Below are positions 1-11,370 of a stretch of DNA of 64,000 nucleotides, in pieces; the first letter of the stretch is position 1, and each line of letters starts with the position of its first letter. This DNA comes from Protula sp. h YS-2021. Lineage: Eukaryota; Annelida; Polychaeta; Sabellida; Serpulidae. The notes beneath the pieces were generated by a model, which was given only the letters and a program-made list of their open reading frames with translations, was not told where the DNA came from and did no database searches. The position numbers and the translations under genes are program-made. The stretch lies in NCBI GenBank assembly GCA_949752745.1, contig OX457028.1, forward strand, positions 26,513,392 to 26,577,391, given 5' to 3'.

Positions 1-550
1 TTATACTACTTCCATGTAATCAAAATATGGTGTGTAACTTGTTCAAAAATTGTTAAAATTGCTGACTCAGCAGAATGTATCACTGCTTGATATGAATGGC
101 TCACTTACAGTTGTACTGCTGTAAAGCAGAGACATCTGACGATGAAGTCAAATAGTATTCATCCGCGAAATAGCACAGGAAATAACTGAATCAAATGGTG
201 AAATTTTTATGTAAATCAGTCAACTATAACGAAAGTTATTCCAATTTTTTACAAAGTTAAAATGGTGGTAAAAATGCATACAGCCACCTGCGCAACTAGC
301 CCATGATCACTTTATAACAAAAGTTTACATAAACCTGAATCAAATGGTGAAATTTTCATTGAAGTCAACCAACTATAACGAAAGTTATCACACTTTTTCA
401 CTTTTTACAGAGTTAAAATGGCGGCATGTCACATTATGCATACAGCCAGCTGCGAAAATAGCCTGTGACCACTTTATGACAAAACTTTACATAAAACTGA
501 ATCAAACAGTGAAATTTTCATATAAATCAACCAAGTTGTTTTAAAGTTAT
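1..550. repeat. Dispersed tandem repeat, unit about 150-160 bp
   Basis: Units start at about 187, 335 and 497, each opening with CTGAATCAAA and continuing through AACTATAACGAAAGTTAT, a run ending AAAATGGCGG, and CATACAGCC. Positions 17-80 carry a leader (GGTGTGTAACTTG, GCTGACTCAGCAG) that recurs at 63.52-63.66 kb, and the repeat itself recurs at 63.73-64.0 kb. The window therefore starts and ends in the same repeat family. I see no coding potential; the short frames inside are incidental. Confidence 0.8.
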
Positions 551-581
551 ACATTCTTGAAGTTAGCCATATCACGATCCT

Positions 582-768
582 GGGGGGGGGGGGGGTGGGG
601 GGGGTCATAAAAACTAAAGTTGCTCAGAATCGTCTGAAACGGATAACTATGCTGAAATCGCAAAATTTTCTTACCGGTGACAGTCGACCCTTAGGGGGGG
701 TAGGGGGGTAGGGGGGTAGGGGGTAGGGTGGGGTGGGGGAGTAGGGAGGGGGGTAGGGGGTAGGGGGT
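582..768 (+). repeat. G-rich low-complexity block with TAGGGGG repeats
   Basis: A poly-G run (582-604, one T) is followed after about 87 bp by roughly a dozen G-runs of three to seven bases separated by TA, T or A (691-768), many reading as TAGGGGG. The block has strong G-quadruplex potential. It resembles a degenerate telomere-like repeat but is not a clean TTAGGG array. Confidence 0.8.
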
Positions 769-780
769 CTGATGACGTCA

Positions 781-2084
781 CTTCCTGTTTCGAACCCTTA
801 TTTCCCTACTACTCATGAGGATGTCTCTATAACATTAGAGATCTCCAAATAATTAGTGTTAGCGTGATATAATTACGGGTGTCTATGATTTATTTAGACA
901 AAAAAAACATTAAAATGTATATGTCGGGCAACAAAATATATCTGATATTGTGAAAGAATTAGATTTTAATTTTAATAAATATCTTTAACTCCTTAAGATA
1001 AATTTGAACAAAATTACAGATACATTTAAAACTAATCAGAAATGTCCAGTTTATTTAAAGAAATCTTTGAGTGACTAAAATGACACATATCTCAAATCAA
1101 GTAAGATATACTTATTGATATCACAAAATATTGAAATAATTTTGAAAAAGGTATTCCATACGATTTCAGTGTCACAGCATTACTGTTTCCAGAAACTACA
1201 TTTGAGATGTTGCAAGTTCTACTCAAGTCCACACCACCCAGCGTAGCAAGGGCAATTCCATTCCTTTTCAATTTCTTGGCCTTTCTTAAGGCCAATTGAA
1301 CAAAACGTGCTTAGAATTTACAACAAGGCTTGACAATAAAAAAAAAAAAAAACTGAAAGAAACAGTCAATTGGTAAGGTGCCTGGGAATTGGTCATAATT
1401 AGGGTGACTATATTTAGCATGTGCAGTTCTCCAGGAGAAGCGATATCACCAAGGGGCTTCTCTCTTGATATACCCATATGTCCGAAGTGCACGATTGTAA
1501 TTTGGCCGAAAAAAAGACATTATCTGGTGTCTCATTGAAATAAGAACCAAGAAAGAAAAGAAAGTAACTTGATGAGGCAGCCTTGGTATATAACAGGGTC
1601 ATTATTCTATATTAGTGAACACTGTGGGCATCTCCTCCCCTTTCCCCAGCTCATTATTCAAACGCCATAATTCATATAGGGGAAAAGTCAGTAAAAGGAA
1701 CAGTCAGAAATCTTTGGATTTCTTTCAAAAGGAAGGATATTTTAGAGCTCATAGTGATCTTCGAATAGGCCCACATGTCAATTTGATACAGAACGGGAAA
1801 TTTCCGATTGCAAAAAAAAAAAAAAAAAAAGATAATAATAATAATAATAATAAAATAAATAAATAAAAAATACCTGGGCATTGTAACATAGAGCGATTTT
1901 AGATTCCATTCATTTCGCTTCCTTTCCGTCACGGTCCTTATAAAACTTGCCGAGCTCATCAGCGAAAGTTAGCAATCGGTAAACGATAGCTTTCCATATC
2001 ACTTAAAAGCATACGGAAGGGAAGTGAGTGAAGCTGCGAAATGTTTTTAAATAGTTTGCTCTAAAAGCTTCGATTCTGTTCATA
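781..2084. other. AT-rich stretch with no recognisable gene
   Basis: Apart from poly-A runs near 1339 and 1811 and an ATA-rich stretch near 1832-1866, I see no gene, repeat or RNA signature. The short frames are unsupported. Confidence 0.5.
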
Positions 2085-2760
2085 TTGCATTCCAAATATA
2101 TGTTAATGTTAGTTACCTTTAACCAAAATTTCAATGGAGAAAACCCAGCAATTGGCGTGAGTTCAGATTTTACAAAAAATTGTTTTTTTTGTTTTTTTTT
2201 CGCCAGTTATGGCAAGACGCCCAAAAAAAGTAATAGCCGGTTAGGTACAAATGTTCGATACTGTTAACTCAAATTTCAGCTCAGTAAGGCGATTCCCTCT
2301 CAGGATTTTACTATAAAATTGGGTTTGCTTCACTAATATTTCAGTTAATTTACGGCGAATCACGAAAAAAGTAATAGCCAGGTAGCCAATGCCTTTAGGC
2401 ATCTTTAACCAAAATATAAAGAGAGTAAGGCCGCGTATCTGGCGTCAGTTAAGATTTCTAAAAGAAACTGGTTATTCACCAATATTACCGGTACTTTTTG
2501 GCGAAATATACAACAAAATCAAAATTTTAAGACGGTAAGATTTTATCCCTAGCGTTAGTTAAGATATGAGTCAGAATTTCTTCCTTTTTTTTGCAAATAT
2601 TTCCTCTTTTTTTGTGAATTACGAAAAAGTAACCGCCAGGTAAGTACCAATGACTGCTATCTCTAAAGTTTCAGGACAATAAAGCTATTTCTCTGACGTC
2701 AGCCTGAGTAGGATTTATGCAACAGATAAGTTTGAAAAGTCCCCATTTTCCCATTTTGAA
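2085..2760 (+). repeat. Degenerate ~140-150 bp tandem repeat (copy A)
   Basis: About four diverged units share ACCAAAATTTCA, then AAGGC, GGCGTCAGTTAAGATTT, TGGTTTATTC-like, CACCAATATT and AAAAAGTAATAGCCAGGTAG. The same units recur at 58.17-59.16 kb, so this is a dispersed family, not a local duplication. Confidence 0.7.
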
Positions 2761-3025
2761 CTCTCCGATTTGATGAAAAAAGACAACGTTGTGCATACGC
2801 TTCAGATATGTGGCAACTGTACCAAAAATTAAAACATTACACCGAGTGCTGTTTGAGATGACGGGCCGACAAAAAAACCCAAGCTTGACACACAGGACAG
2901 ATCAAAATATCTAAGTTGAGATTTAAAAAAAAAATAAGACGTTGTGACACTTTTACAAGGTACACCGAAACACTGCAACTGTGGAAAATTTAAAATTGCC
3001 GCACAAAATCCAAGTTTACGTCATG

Positions 3026-3126
3026 TACAGTAAAACCTCCGTTTTACTTCCGTATACTGAACTCCTCTGTGTAATGAATATTTAACGGTGACCGGAAGAT
3101 GTCCATTATACAGAGGTTTCACTGTA
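3026..3126. mobile_element. 97-bp MITE with TA target duplication (pogo/mariner-like)
   Basis: The element occupies 3028-3124. It starts CAGTAAAACCTCCGT and ends AGAGGTTTCACTG, so the ends are inverted repeats, and it is flanked by TA on both sides. TIRs beginning CAGT and a TA duplication are typical of the Tc1/mariner/pogo superfamily. It has no coding capacity. Confidence 0.8.
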
Positions 3127-3513
3127 ACAGAATAACTAATTAAAGTTTAGCAATCTGAAACAGATTTAACAAAGTTCGAAAAAAGAAATAATGAACATTG
3201 CACATCTTCAATACAACTGACGACTCGAGGAAAGACACAAGGAGACAGATTGTTTGGTTTAACCAAAACTACCACAAACTATTAACAGCAAGTCCGGGAA
3301 CAGCCGCGACCGCTTCTTCTGCACTTTTATTTACCTGAGGTAAAATGGGATTGCCTTTTTTGACAGGTGAGAAAATAAGAAAACAGGTATTAATTTCTTA
3401 AGTAAGGATTCTTAACGTATGCCGATTCCTCGTGCCTTGTCAGCACAGAAACAATGATAAGTTATAATAACAGCTGTGGACAGAGATTTGGGAATGTTTC
3501 ATAAGTGACATTT

Positions 3514-3906
3514 TAGGGAATTAAAACGCATTTTTATGTGTTTTTGGAGTTTAACCTAAGCAATACTGCCAACTTTGATAATACGAAGTGCATATGTACT
3601 TCGGCGCGCAAATACAAACAATGAAACAACTTCCACTGGTTTCTTTTGTTTATTCCTTCACCCAATGAGGTTAGGTTAAACTACAACAAAGCAGGTGGCG
3701 TCACATTTAATTTTTGAGCTTGTTGAAGCCACTTTTCCCAGGTCCAAAGACGAGCGTGGCAGATCTGGGAGGGATACTATGCGTTGGCAGCATTGCTTAG
3801 GTTAAACTCCAATAACACATAAAAATGCGTTTTAATTCTTCAAAACGTCACTTTTAATGTATTTTGCAGCTAATTTAACCCAGCAATGCTGCCAACTTTG
3901 ATTGAC
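3514..3906 (+). repeat. Fold-back dispersed repeat, left copy
   Basis: Positions 3516-3575 (GGAATTAAAACGCATTTTTA ... TAACCTAAGCAATACTGCC) recur in inverted orientation at about 3784-3840, making a fold-back of about 330 bp. Positions 3846-3906 are a further partial copy. The interior holds a near-palindrome GAAGTGCATATGTACTTC. A related copy in opposite orientation lies at 11.08-11.37 kb, so the two bracket the DIRS element. Confidence 0.75.
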
Positions 3907-4849
3907 GTGAAACCGGACTGTGGGTGTCTTTATCTTGACATGGAATGATTTTCGTCATGTCGCGCGAATTTATGTTCCGCGAGTTCTTCAACGCGGAGCG
4001 TGCATCACCTCCTGCTGATGTGAACAACAAACAGATCTGGAGTAGTATATTCGTAATTACCCAACGAATGTCTCACCCCCTCGCCGTTCTCACCTCGTCA
4101 GTACGACTCGTTATTACAGCGAGGAGCGATGTTTCCTAACTCATTACACGCTCCCCCTTTTTTTCCTTTTCTTTTCACCCGGCTATTAGCCCTAATGACT
4201 ACACACAGCCTCAAACTACTTGCAAACAGATCTGAGTGACGCAACACTACGCAGTAGTGGTGTTAGATTGGCTGGACGACGAACGGTCGCGCGGCAAACA
4301 GTCAAACTTCTGCTGAACATAGAACACTTTAATCACGAGTATGCAACTGTCTGTAAAGTCTGAGTACACAACGCCCCCTGTCATGACAGTGCTGGAGTGG
4401 TTAACGCTGGCTAGGGTTGTCATGACAAGTCAGTTTTGTCATTACGAGATAACTGCGTTGCTAAAGGCTTGGTAGCTTGTTTCGCGCGACCTTTCCCGTT
4501 GTGACGATTCTTGCCACCGTTTTTGCTTGGCTTCCTGTGTAAATCAAATTAAGCAGAATCAAGCACTCATTAGCCGACAGGCAATGATACTCTAACGCCC
4601 CCCCCCCGACACGAAAGGCCCAGTCTGTGTAAACCCGAGGAGGAGTCGGTGGAAAAGTCTTGTAAGTAGTGCAAAATGAATTCATTGGGTGACATACATG
4701 AGCCCACCCATGAGCAGTTCTTCCAATAACGCTCCTTTAAAGAATGCCAATGAATTTGTAACAGGTCGGACCTTGGCTTTCACGCTGACAGCCTGTAGTG
4801 TAGCGGGTTAAGAGCCAGACATCTGATAAGCCATTACGATCGTATTTTT

Positions 4850-5560
4850 TATGCAGTTTGAGATCGTCTATTTCCCAACGTCTTTGGATCGTCCTACCAC
4901 GTACGAGACTATAAGATGTTCTTGCTCGGGGTGTCTACTTGCTCGACGCCTCTAAATAGTATCGTAGGGTGCGTACTGGACACAGTGCTTATTGAGTTGT
5001 GTCGTCGGGCGAGCACACGTCGTCCAGCACCTCCAGTGTGATCTCTTTTAAGGCACCTGCCCCGTTAGTAATCAAGTGAGTTTTACTGAGGAAACCAGCT
5101 CGCGGACAAGGGTGATCCGTCTCCAGCTGTCCTGGTAGCGGAGCACCTTGTTTTCCAGAGCATGTATCTCGTCTCTGCTCTTGCCTGTTGCCAGTGCGAG
5201 TAGAAAGGTACGTTCCAACGTTATTTCTTTAGCTGAGAGCTCTTTCATACATAGAAAAGGTCCTTTTTGCAGAAAATCCAGTACGAGTTGAATATCCCAC
5301 TAAACGACCGTGCGAGTGGCGACTGCTCTCTCCAACTTGAAGTTTCGTAGCAACTGGCCTAAATGCTTGTCGGCCGCTGCGTCAAATCCCGAGTGTTTAT
5401 TTATTATGAATGAAATTGCAGATCAATAGCCCTCAATCATGCGTACAGAGTCCACGGTCTTCGAACAGATACACTAGGAAATAGGATATTACCGGTGAAG
5501 TTGCTGGGATGAGATCGAGTTCGGACTAGAGCAGAACTCAAACAATTTCTACTGAGAGGC
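4850..5560 (-). pseudogene. DIRS tyrosine recombinase remnant
   Basis: Reading the minus strand from about 5302 gives WDIQLVLDFLQKGPF, then a core LLALATGKSRDEIHAL near 5195-5145, a stop near 5060, a shifted frame ALKEITLEVLDD (about 5050-5015), another stop, and a third piece ALCPVRTLRYYLE (4987-4949). These match the order of segments in the DIRS YR domain, which in life would integrate circular or free DNA by strand exchange. At the usual ...KRVSELHAL box this copy reads KSRDEIHAL, so the catalytic arginine appears to be replaced by serine or shifted by one residue. The C-terminal HxxR and tyrosine boxes are not recognisable. Confidence 0.75.
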
Positions 5561-5699
5561 ACATAGTAGTCGTGGAGTCAGCGTACATTTTGTCTGAAAA
5601 TCCAAGCGACTCTGCTACAGAGTGCCGATGCACCACAGGCGGAGTTGAAAAGGGTGTGTGTTGGGGTGATGGTACTCCCAGTGGGACTGTCTTAACAGA

Positions 5700-7330
5700 G
5701 GAAACTAGCGTTTTTCTGGTAGCAGGTGTGCTAATAACAACAGGTGCCGGGGTGATTGATCCCGTATCTTTTGGACTGTGGGCAGGAGGAGAGACATTCG
5801 GGAAAGGCATACAGGATCTCGTCCGGCCAGTCCCACTGCAGCGCATCCACTGCTGTCACTGGGTCGTCTGGGTAGGGAGACACGTAGCGTGGGAGTTGGG
5901 TTGTAACGCTCTTCGCAAATAGATCCAACTGTGGGGGCCCCATGAATGTCTGTCGAGCAGTGTCCATTCTGTCGCTACCACAGTCCCCCGCCGACATGCT
6001 GCTACCACACTGAACAAGCCTCGAATGTGCCGAGGGGTGGGGACAATCTGGAATTGGTGTTGCTGGGCAAACAGTAGTATGTCCCTGGTCAGTGACATTA
6101 GCTCGCGTCAGCGTGTGCCTCCTTCGTGTTTCAGAATATGCAACAGTCGTCGTGCTGTCCATCAGAAATAGCAGTCTGTTTGTGTAGTTGTCGATACAGC
6201 AGTAAGCAAGCATGCTTGACAGCCCACATCTCTTTGACGTTTATATGTGCTTCGCGGAGGTAGTCCTCCCGGAGTTCTGACCATGTCTGACCGTTGAAAA
6301 ATACCCCGTCGTCGACACATCGGTTTGCACCTGGCAGTCGATTGTTGACGTGGTGAATGGTACTCCAGCCAGCAGGTAGTGACGGTCGCTCCACCATGTC
6401 AGGTCGTCTATTGCCCCCTTCGTCAGACGAACTCGACGTCCTCTCGTACGGCCCTGGAATAGCGCTCGGCGGACGAGAGCTTGGAATTGTCCATTCGAAA
6501 CGAATGCGGCTCAGAGTCACAGTCTTCTTTGTGGCGGTGAGTAAGCCCAGTAGGCTTTTGAGCATTTCTAGAGACGGCTGTGCATGACCGAGTACTCTCC
6601 GGGTTTGTTTGTCAGTTTCTGTATTCGGTTTTCTGTTGGAAAGCACATACCCTCCTGGGAGTCAAATACATCCCCTAGGATGGGCAAACAGTAGTATGTC
6701 CCTGGTCAGTGACATTGGCCTGCGCGGGCTGTAATTCTGACTTGGTGAGGTTCAATTGATATCAAACTTCCAGACACTACGTGGCTGCGGCTTGAGTTTT
6801 CTGCACCACCAGTTCTCGGGACAGTGCCAGTCGTCGATGTACTGAAAGAGTAGAATAGACCTCTCCCGACCCCATTTCTTCAGACTGTCAGGATCATTGT
6901 AAAGACCCATGGTGCTGGAGCTAGGCCGAATGGCAGCGCGAGGAACCGGCAGTTCTTTCCAACAACACGGAAGCAGAGGTATCACCAGCTGATGCGATGC
7001 ATGGATATGTGAAAACAAGCGCCTGTAAGATCGATTGATGTCCCCCAAATACCTTCTCGTAGCGCCTCACGAATGACGTGATTAGTATCCATCCGAAATG
7101 TCGGTAGAAATCGATTTCTTCGGGCGTAGGAACATTCGGCTGTAGAAGCCTGGCTCTGAGTCCGGCACTTCTACAATAGCCCTTTTCCTCAACAAATCCT
7201 GAACCATTGTATGCAGGGCAATTTCTTTCGCTCCCGAGGGATAGACGTGTGAGAGGGAGGCAGATGTTCACCCCTTCGGCTGAGCGTCGAAAAGCGAGGG
7301 GTACCCATAAGGAAGCCATTTTTCTACTCT
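5700..7330 (-). pseudogene. DIRS reverse transcriptase-RNase H remnant
   Basis: Three frames together spell a DIRS RT-RH. The RT fingers segment lies about 7180-7000. LALPFGLAPAPWVF (about 6940-6901) is the DIRS/Gypsy-type palm motif. A YIDDW catalytic box at 6841-6827 is intact, in a different frame. HINVKEMWAVKHACLL (about 6250-6205) and the D-containing segment with TTTVAYSE (about 6155) belong to RNase H. LDLFAKSVTTQLPRY, then DALQWDWP and LYAFPE (5930-5800), is the tail diagnostic of DIRS elements. At least three frameshifts separate these blocks. The function in an intact element is to copy the RNA genome into DNA. Confidence 0.85.
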
Positions 7331-7499
7331 TTTCGGAGCCGCATAACCTTCCATTTCTCCCACAAATGTTTCAGTCTTCTCCCAACGGGCCAGGTGTCTG
7401 TGCAGGGTATGGGCTGATCGGAGACGGAAGGAGAAGCTACTGGCTCGCCATGCGATATAAACAGTAGTTACTAACTGTTCTGGTTGGCGCCGCGCGGTT

Positions 7500-9760
7500 T
7501 GGTCAACTCATCCTGGTGTTGCTTCTTTGTTTGTGGCCGTTACCGCTTCCCCGGTGGTGCCCGCCGCTGATTTTGCTTACCCCATGCTGTAGATTTCGCT
7601 CTCTGCTGGCGGATAGCCTGTTGCATGAGCTTGTCCTTACGCGAATCCTTGAATTCTTTCGTCGTCAGAGCCACTGCGTCAGGCGGAAACAGTTCTGTTT
7701 GTCCCGCAACGGGCTGGTCTCGCAGTGCCGTTTCCACCGGCAACAGGGGGTGGTGGAGCAAAGCGTCTCGTCGTAATCCTACCATGCCACCACTGCTTCC
7801 CTCTGCAATTGGGCAATGTTGCATGAGGCTCGTGCGATGGAGAGAATCAGATTTTCCACCACTGGGCATCGTCTACGGGTATTGCTTGCATGACTATGTC
7901 TCGTAATGCCACCAGAGCAAAGTCTGGGAAAAGCAGAATGTTCTATGAACGACGAGCCCATTCCTCAAATTTCCGAGCGTCAGCATCAACTAGTGGCACA
8001 TCCGTGTAGGTGTGACCCCGCTGGATTCATCGTAGGCGTTGTTTCAGAGGTTGTAACGCTGTCATGGGTAGGAATTGGTCATGAGTGACGTAAGGTGCAG
8101 TCTTCACGTCTCGCAAACAAGTGGAAATCCTGTGATATGCAAACTTACGTTGCAGAATTTTCTCGGCATGATCCTCCGTCTTCGAGTTAAATATTTGCTT
8201 AATACAATCCGCTGTAGGTAGCGCTAGTCGTGCGGGGCGGGGTTCGATCTCCAACCGCGTGACATTAGCTTGCAGCGGTTCCAGTTGGGCACCACTTTTG
8301 TCATGAGCAACGATCATGCGTAATAAGTCAATGAACTGCATATCTGTAGGTTCCGCCGACGGTGAGGAACCATTATCGTCGGCCCCCCGCTTCTGGCTCC
8401 GTGTCTGATTCAATGTAATTGGGCGGGGGGGGGGGGGCGTGGGCACTCGCAGGCGTCCAGCAAAATCACGTGGAGTGAGAGACTGGGCCTTGACGGGTGA
8501 GCGGGCTACATCCAGGTGTCGCACTGCAGGAAATAGTGACGCCATGTCCTGACGGGGTGGTAGGCGGGGTATCCTGTACGTGCCCCAATCCCCGCCAACC
8601 GCGTGATGTAGTTGCATATGTTTGCTGCTCAGACGAGTCTACAGCATAGGATGCATCCTTACCGGGATCATAATCACTGTCACTTTCACTGTCATCCCCA
8701 GATGTTTAAACCTCGGTGGTGGGGATTCTTCGGCCGGCAAGCTTGTTCGGTTACAGATGGGGGGGGGGGGGGGGGGTTTGGTTGGACAAAGTCCCTTCTC
8801 CCCCTGTCCGCCCCGCGTTGTGGCTGTTGTATTGTCAAAGCGCGATTGCTGCACTTTAACCGAAACCACCCCTGCATTATGTGTCTTGACATTGTCGGAC
8901 TCGATGTGCGGCCAATTTCCGGTTTTCTTGTCCGACCACTGTGTAGGTTCGCGGCGCGGTGGTGAGGATGTTCACGTGACAGGGCTTTTGTGTCAACGAT
9001 CGCGGCTCCTTTCACGTCTGGACTTAGATGTGCTATGCAATGCCTTCACGTCACGTGACTTTAAAATAAATTTTTCCAGTTTCTCCAGAGCAGAAAGCGG
9101 TGCTTTTTTGGGGGAGCCCTTGTTCGACGACTCCACCACCGCTATGCCTGGCGAGTCAGCCCTACCCTGAGTGGCAAGTACAGATGAAGTAGAAGCTCCC
9201 TTGGTATCCCCTTCGTCGTATTTTATCCTGATTTGACTTCCGCGCGGTTACCGTATTTGCTGCTATGTCAATTACTGTGGTGTCCGCAACTCTCGTGCTA
9301 TCAATGATGGCCTGTATAGCGGGCTGCTGGAACGGCGACGTAAACACATTCCAATTCCTGATCAAATCCCCGGGTGGCAACAATGTGGTAACAGGGAGTG
9401 ACGTCAATGTACCAGGTGTACGGAGTAGCGTGGCGGTAGTTGAGGCTGGGTCCGGCTGGGTAAGGCCTTGTAGGGACTCTGCATTAGGCACTGTCACGGC
9501 ATCGGAAACCCGTACGGCGGTGTTTGCCAATGGCGTCGCCGTCTCGTTCAGTACTTCCAATTCCACCGCTGATAAGGGCAGTTATGCATTGGAATATGTA
9601 CTGACAATGTTCGGAAGTACACGATGGCAAACCTTCCGTAGCACGTTCACGGAACTGGGGGCATGAACTGTGTGGATCAAGGTGACACATGCGATGTCCA
9701 CATACTGGCCCCACATAGTACGACTTCTTCCCCAACTGTGACCTGAAAGTCAAGCATAGA
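7500..9760 (-). pseudogene. DIRS gag-like ORF1 remnant
   Basis: Upstream of the RT on the same strand are open blocks at 9566-9162 (134 codons, Ser/Thr/Pro-rich), about 8700-8640 (acidic, DSESDSDYDPG), 8617-8027 (196 codons, Pro-rich then charged) and 7869-7540 (109 codons). The last ends in a basic Gln/Arg tail (QQRAKSTAWGKQNQRR), a plausible nucleic-acid-binding end of a gag-like protein. I do not recognise a family motif, so the call rests on position and composition. Poly-C or poly-G slippage tracts near 8428-8438 and 8759-8777 break the frame. Confidence 0.55.
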
Positions 9761-10300
9761 TTGCTCTTGGTGAGTTTCAGATTGTAGTGACAATTGTTTC
9801 GTCATGATCAAACCCGCTGTCGCACAAAACTTGTTTGTCATGATGAAGGAGAACCAGCTGCTCTGCATGGCTCCAAAGTTTGTTTTTAATGGGAGTCGGT
9901 TAAGTGTGGAGAGCTACTAAACTAAAAACATTTCGGAGATGCACCTCCTTACTACTACTTGGAATTCAAGCATACACAACTCATGGTAAGCTTTAACCTG
10001 TAGTTACACCAGTTTCGTCGTGATCAAACCCCGATGTCACGCGAACCTTGCTTGTCATGACAAGACTAGAGACGGCTACTTTGTAGCGTTCTGAAAAGAG
10101 AAATTTGAATCAAACACGTATCTAGAAATCTGTGAAACGACAATCTTCCGGAGACATGTCTTCTTGCTGCGGCCTGGCAATCCTGTACCTAGTACTCGCA
10201 GCAAATTTTAACTTACATAAATTTGTTTCGTCACGCCGAAGTCTTCTGGTCACGCGAACCTACTTGTCGTGACGAAGGGAGGAGTGTCCTGCAAAGTCTT
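9740..10300. repeat. Three diverged ~215-bp repeats with hairpin motifs
   Basis: Similar segments occur at about 9795-9850, 10012-10065 and 10225-10280. Each runs TTCGTCATGATCAAACCC or a variant, then TGTCACGCGAACCT, then TTGTCATGACAA-type sequence, so the ends of each segment pair as a hairpin. They lie just upstream of the gag-like region and may belong to the terminal or leader part of the DIRS element. Confidence 0.6.
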
Positions 10301-11079
10301 GAGGTGCCGCTCCTCTTAGTCTACTTGCTAAAACCGTAACTAAACGAGGGCCTTCCAGAAGTGGGGTGAAATATGTCTTCGGTAGTTAGTCCGACACGAA
10401 CCCCGTTACTGCGGCCGTTTGAGTGCAAAATATATCTGCCACTGTGATCGTACTCCATGTCAGCTGTTGTCAATACAACAAGCCACATGACGTCGTACAG
10501 ACATGGGGAAATCCCTCAGAGCATTCCTTGGGGAATCCCGACGAAAAAAACGCCCAAACCGTGTCCCTCGGAACGAGTTCGTCTGTGGACAAGGGAGGGG
10601 GGGGAGGGGGGTACGCAGCCTTGTTATTCCTTGCAGTCAGTGCCTCGGCGGTACCGGCCCTGCCTGTAAGGCTGGGAAATCCCCTTTTCCCGCAGCGCCA
10701 GATGCCACCATGACAGCTGCTTTGGACCTAGATACAGTCAGGCGAAAAAACGCCCCAAACGGTGTGTAACCGCAGTTTTTTGGTGCATCCTGTAGTGGAC
10801 AGCGCGGTCAGGATGTGTAGCAAGCTGTCGAACAGCTGCGAAAGAAAATGATTTTCAGATTCTCCCAGCAACCGGATCACGACGTATTGGGCTGCCTGGT
10901 AACGTAAACCAAACCCAGTATAGATCCATTTGCAGAAAGTAGCTCCTACCGAGACACTAGCCCCGAATAAGCAAACACTTGGATCTGGTAAGTTCGTCAG
11001 CACACAATACCGAATTGTGCAACAATCCCAGCAAGAAACCTAGGTTTCTAGCTGTAAAACGAAGCAGAAAAGTTAAATT
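10301..11079. other. Non-coding flank, imperfect direct repeat only
   Basis: The only structure seen is an imperfect direct repeat: CGAAAAAAACGCCCAAACCG near 10,543 and GCGAAAAAACGCCCCAAACG near 10,741, about 200 bp apart. The frames through the poly-G tract at 10,597 are not supported. Confidence 0.4.
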
Positions 11080-11370
11080 TTAAGGTGCGTTGAACAACCC
11101 AATTAGAATATCCGAAATTTTCGCGTAAAAAACGAAAAGATATCCCAAACACAAAGTGCTTCTGAGTTTTTGCGCGCAAAAATTGAATGTGTCGTCACCT
11201 CCTTTATTGTAGTTTAACCTAACGTCATTGGGTGAAGGGATAAATAAAAGAATGGATGTTGTTTCATTGTTTTTATCTGCGCGCCGAAGTGCATAATATG
11301 CACTTCGCATTATCAAAGCTGGCAGTATTGCTGGGTTAAACTAGCTCCAAAATACATTAAAAACAAATGA
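11080..11370 (-). repeat. Dispersed repeat, right copy (inverted relative to 3.5 kb)
   Basis: The reverse complement matches the 3.5-3.75 kb repeat over about 200 bp: AGTTTAACCCAGCAATACTG, CTTTGATAAT, CTTCGGCGCGCA, AACAATGAAACAAC, CCTTCACCCAATGA, TTAGGTTAAACTACAA. The near-palindrome is perfect here: two 10-bp arms GAAGTGCATA and TATGCACTTC around one base (about 11,286-11,306). Confidence 0.75.

Larger units (their letters stand above)
4370..10300 (-). mobile_element. Decayed DIRS-type (tyrosine-recombinase) retrotransposon
   Basis: Minus-strand remains in order are a gag-like region (about 9.75-7.5 kb), RT plus RNase H (7.33-5.7 kb) and a tyrosine recombinase (5.5-4.85 kb). This order and the specific motifs match DIRS elements, not Gypsy/Copia or LINEs. 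No LTRs are seen. The outer parts carry copies of the palindrome TTGTCATGACAA or its variants (4378-4389, 4419-4430, around 10,054), plus three ~215-bp repeats on the right. Frameshifts and stops in all parts show it is dead. The exact ends are uncertain. Confidence 0.85.

Noticed and set aside
8622..9170. 182-codon plus-strand frame
   Set aside because: Antisense shadow of the DIRS gag-like region, crossing a poly-G tract; composition only.
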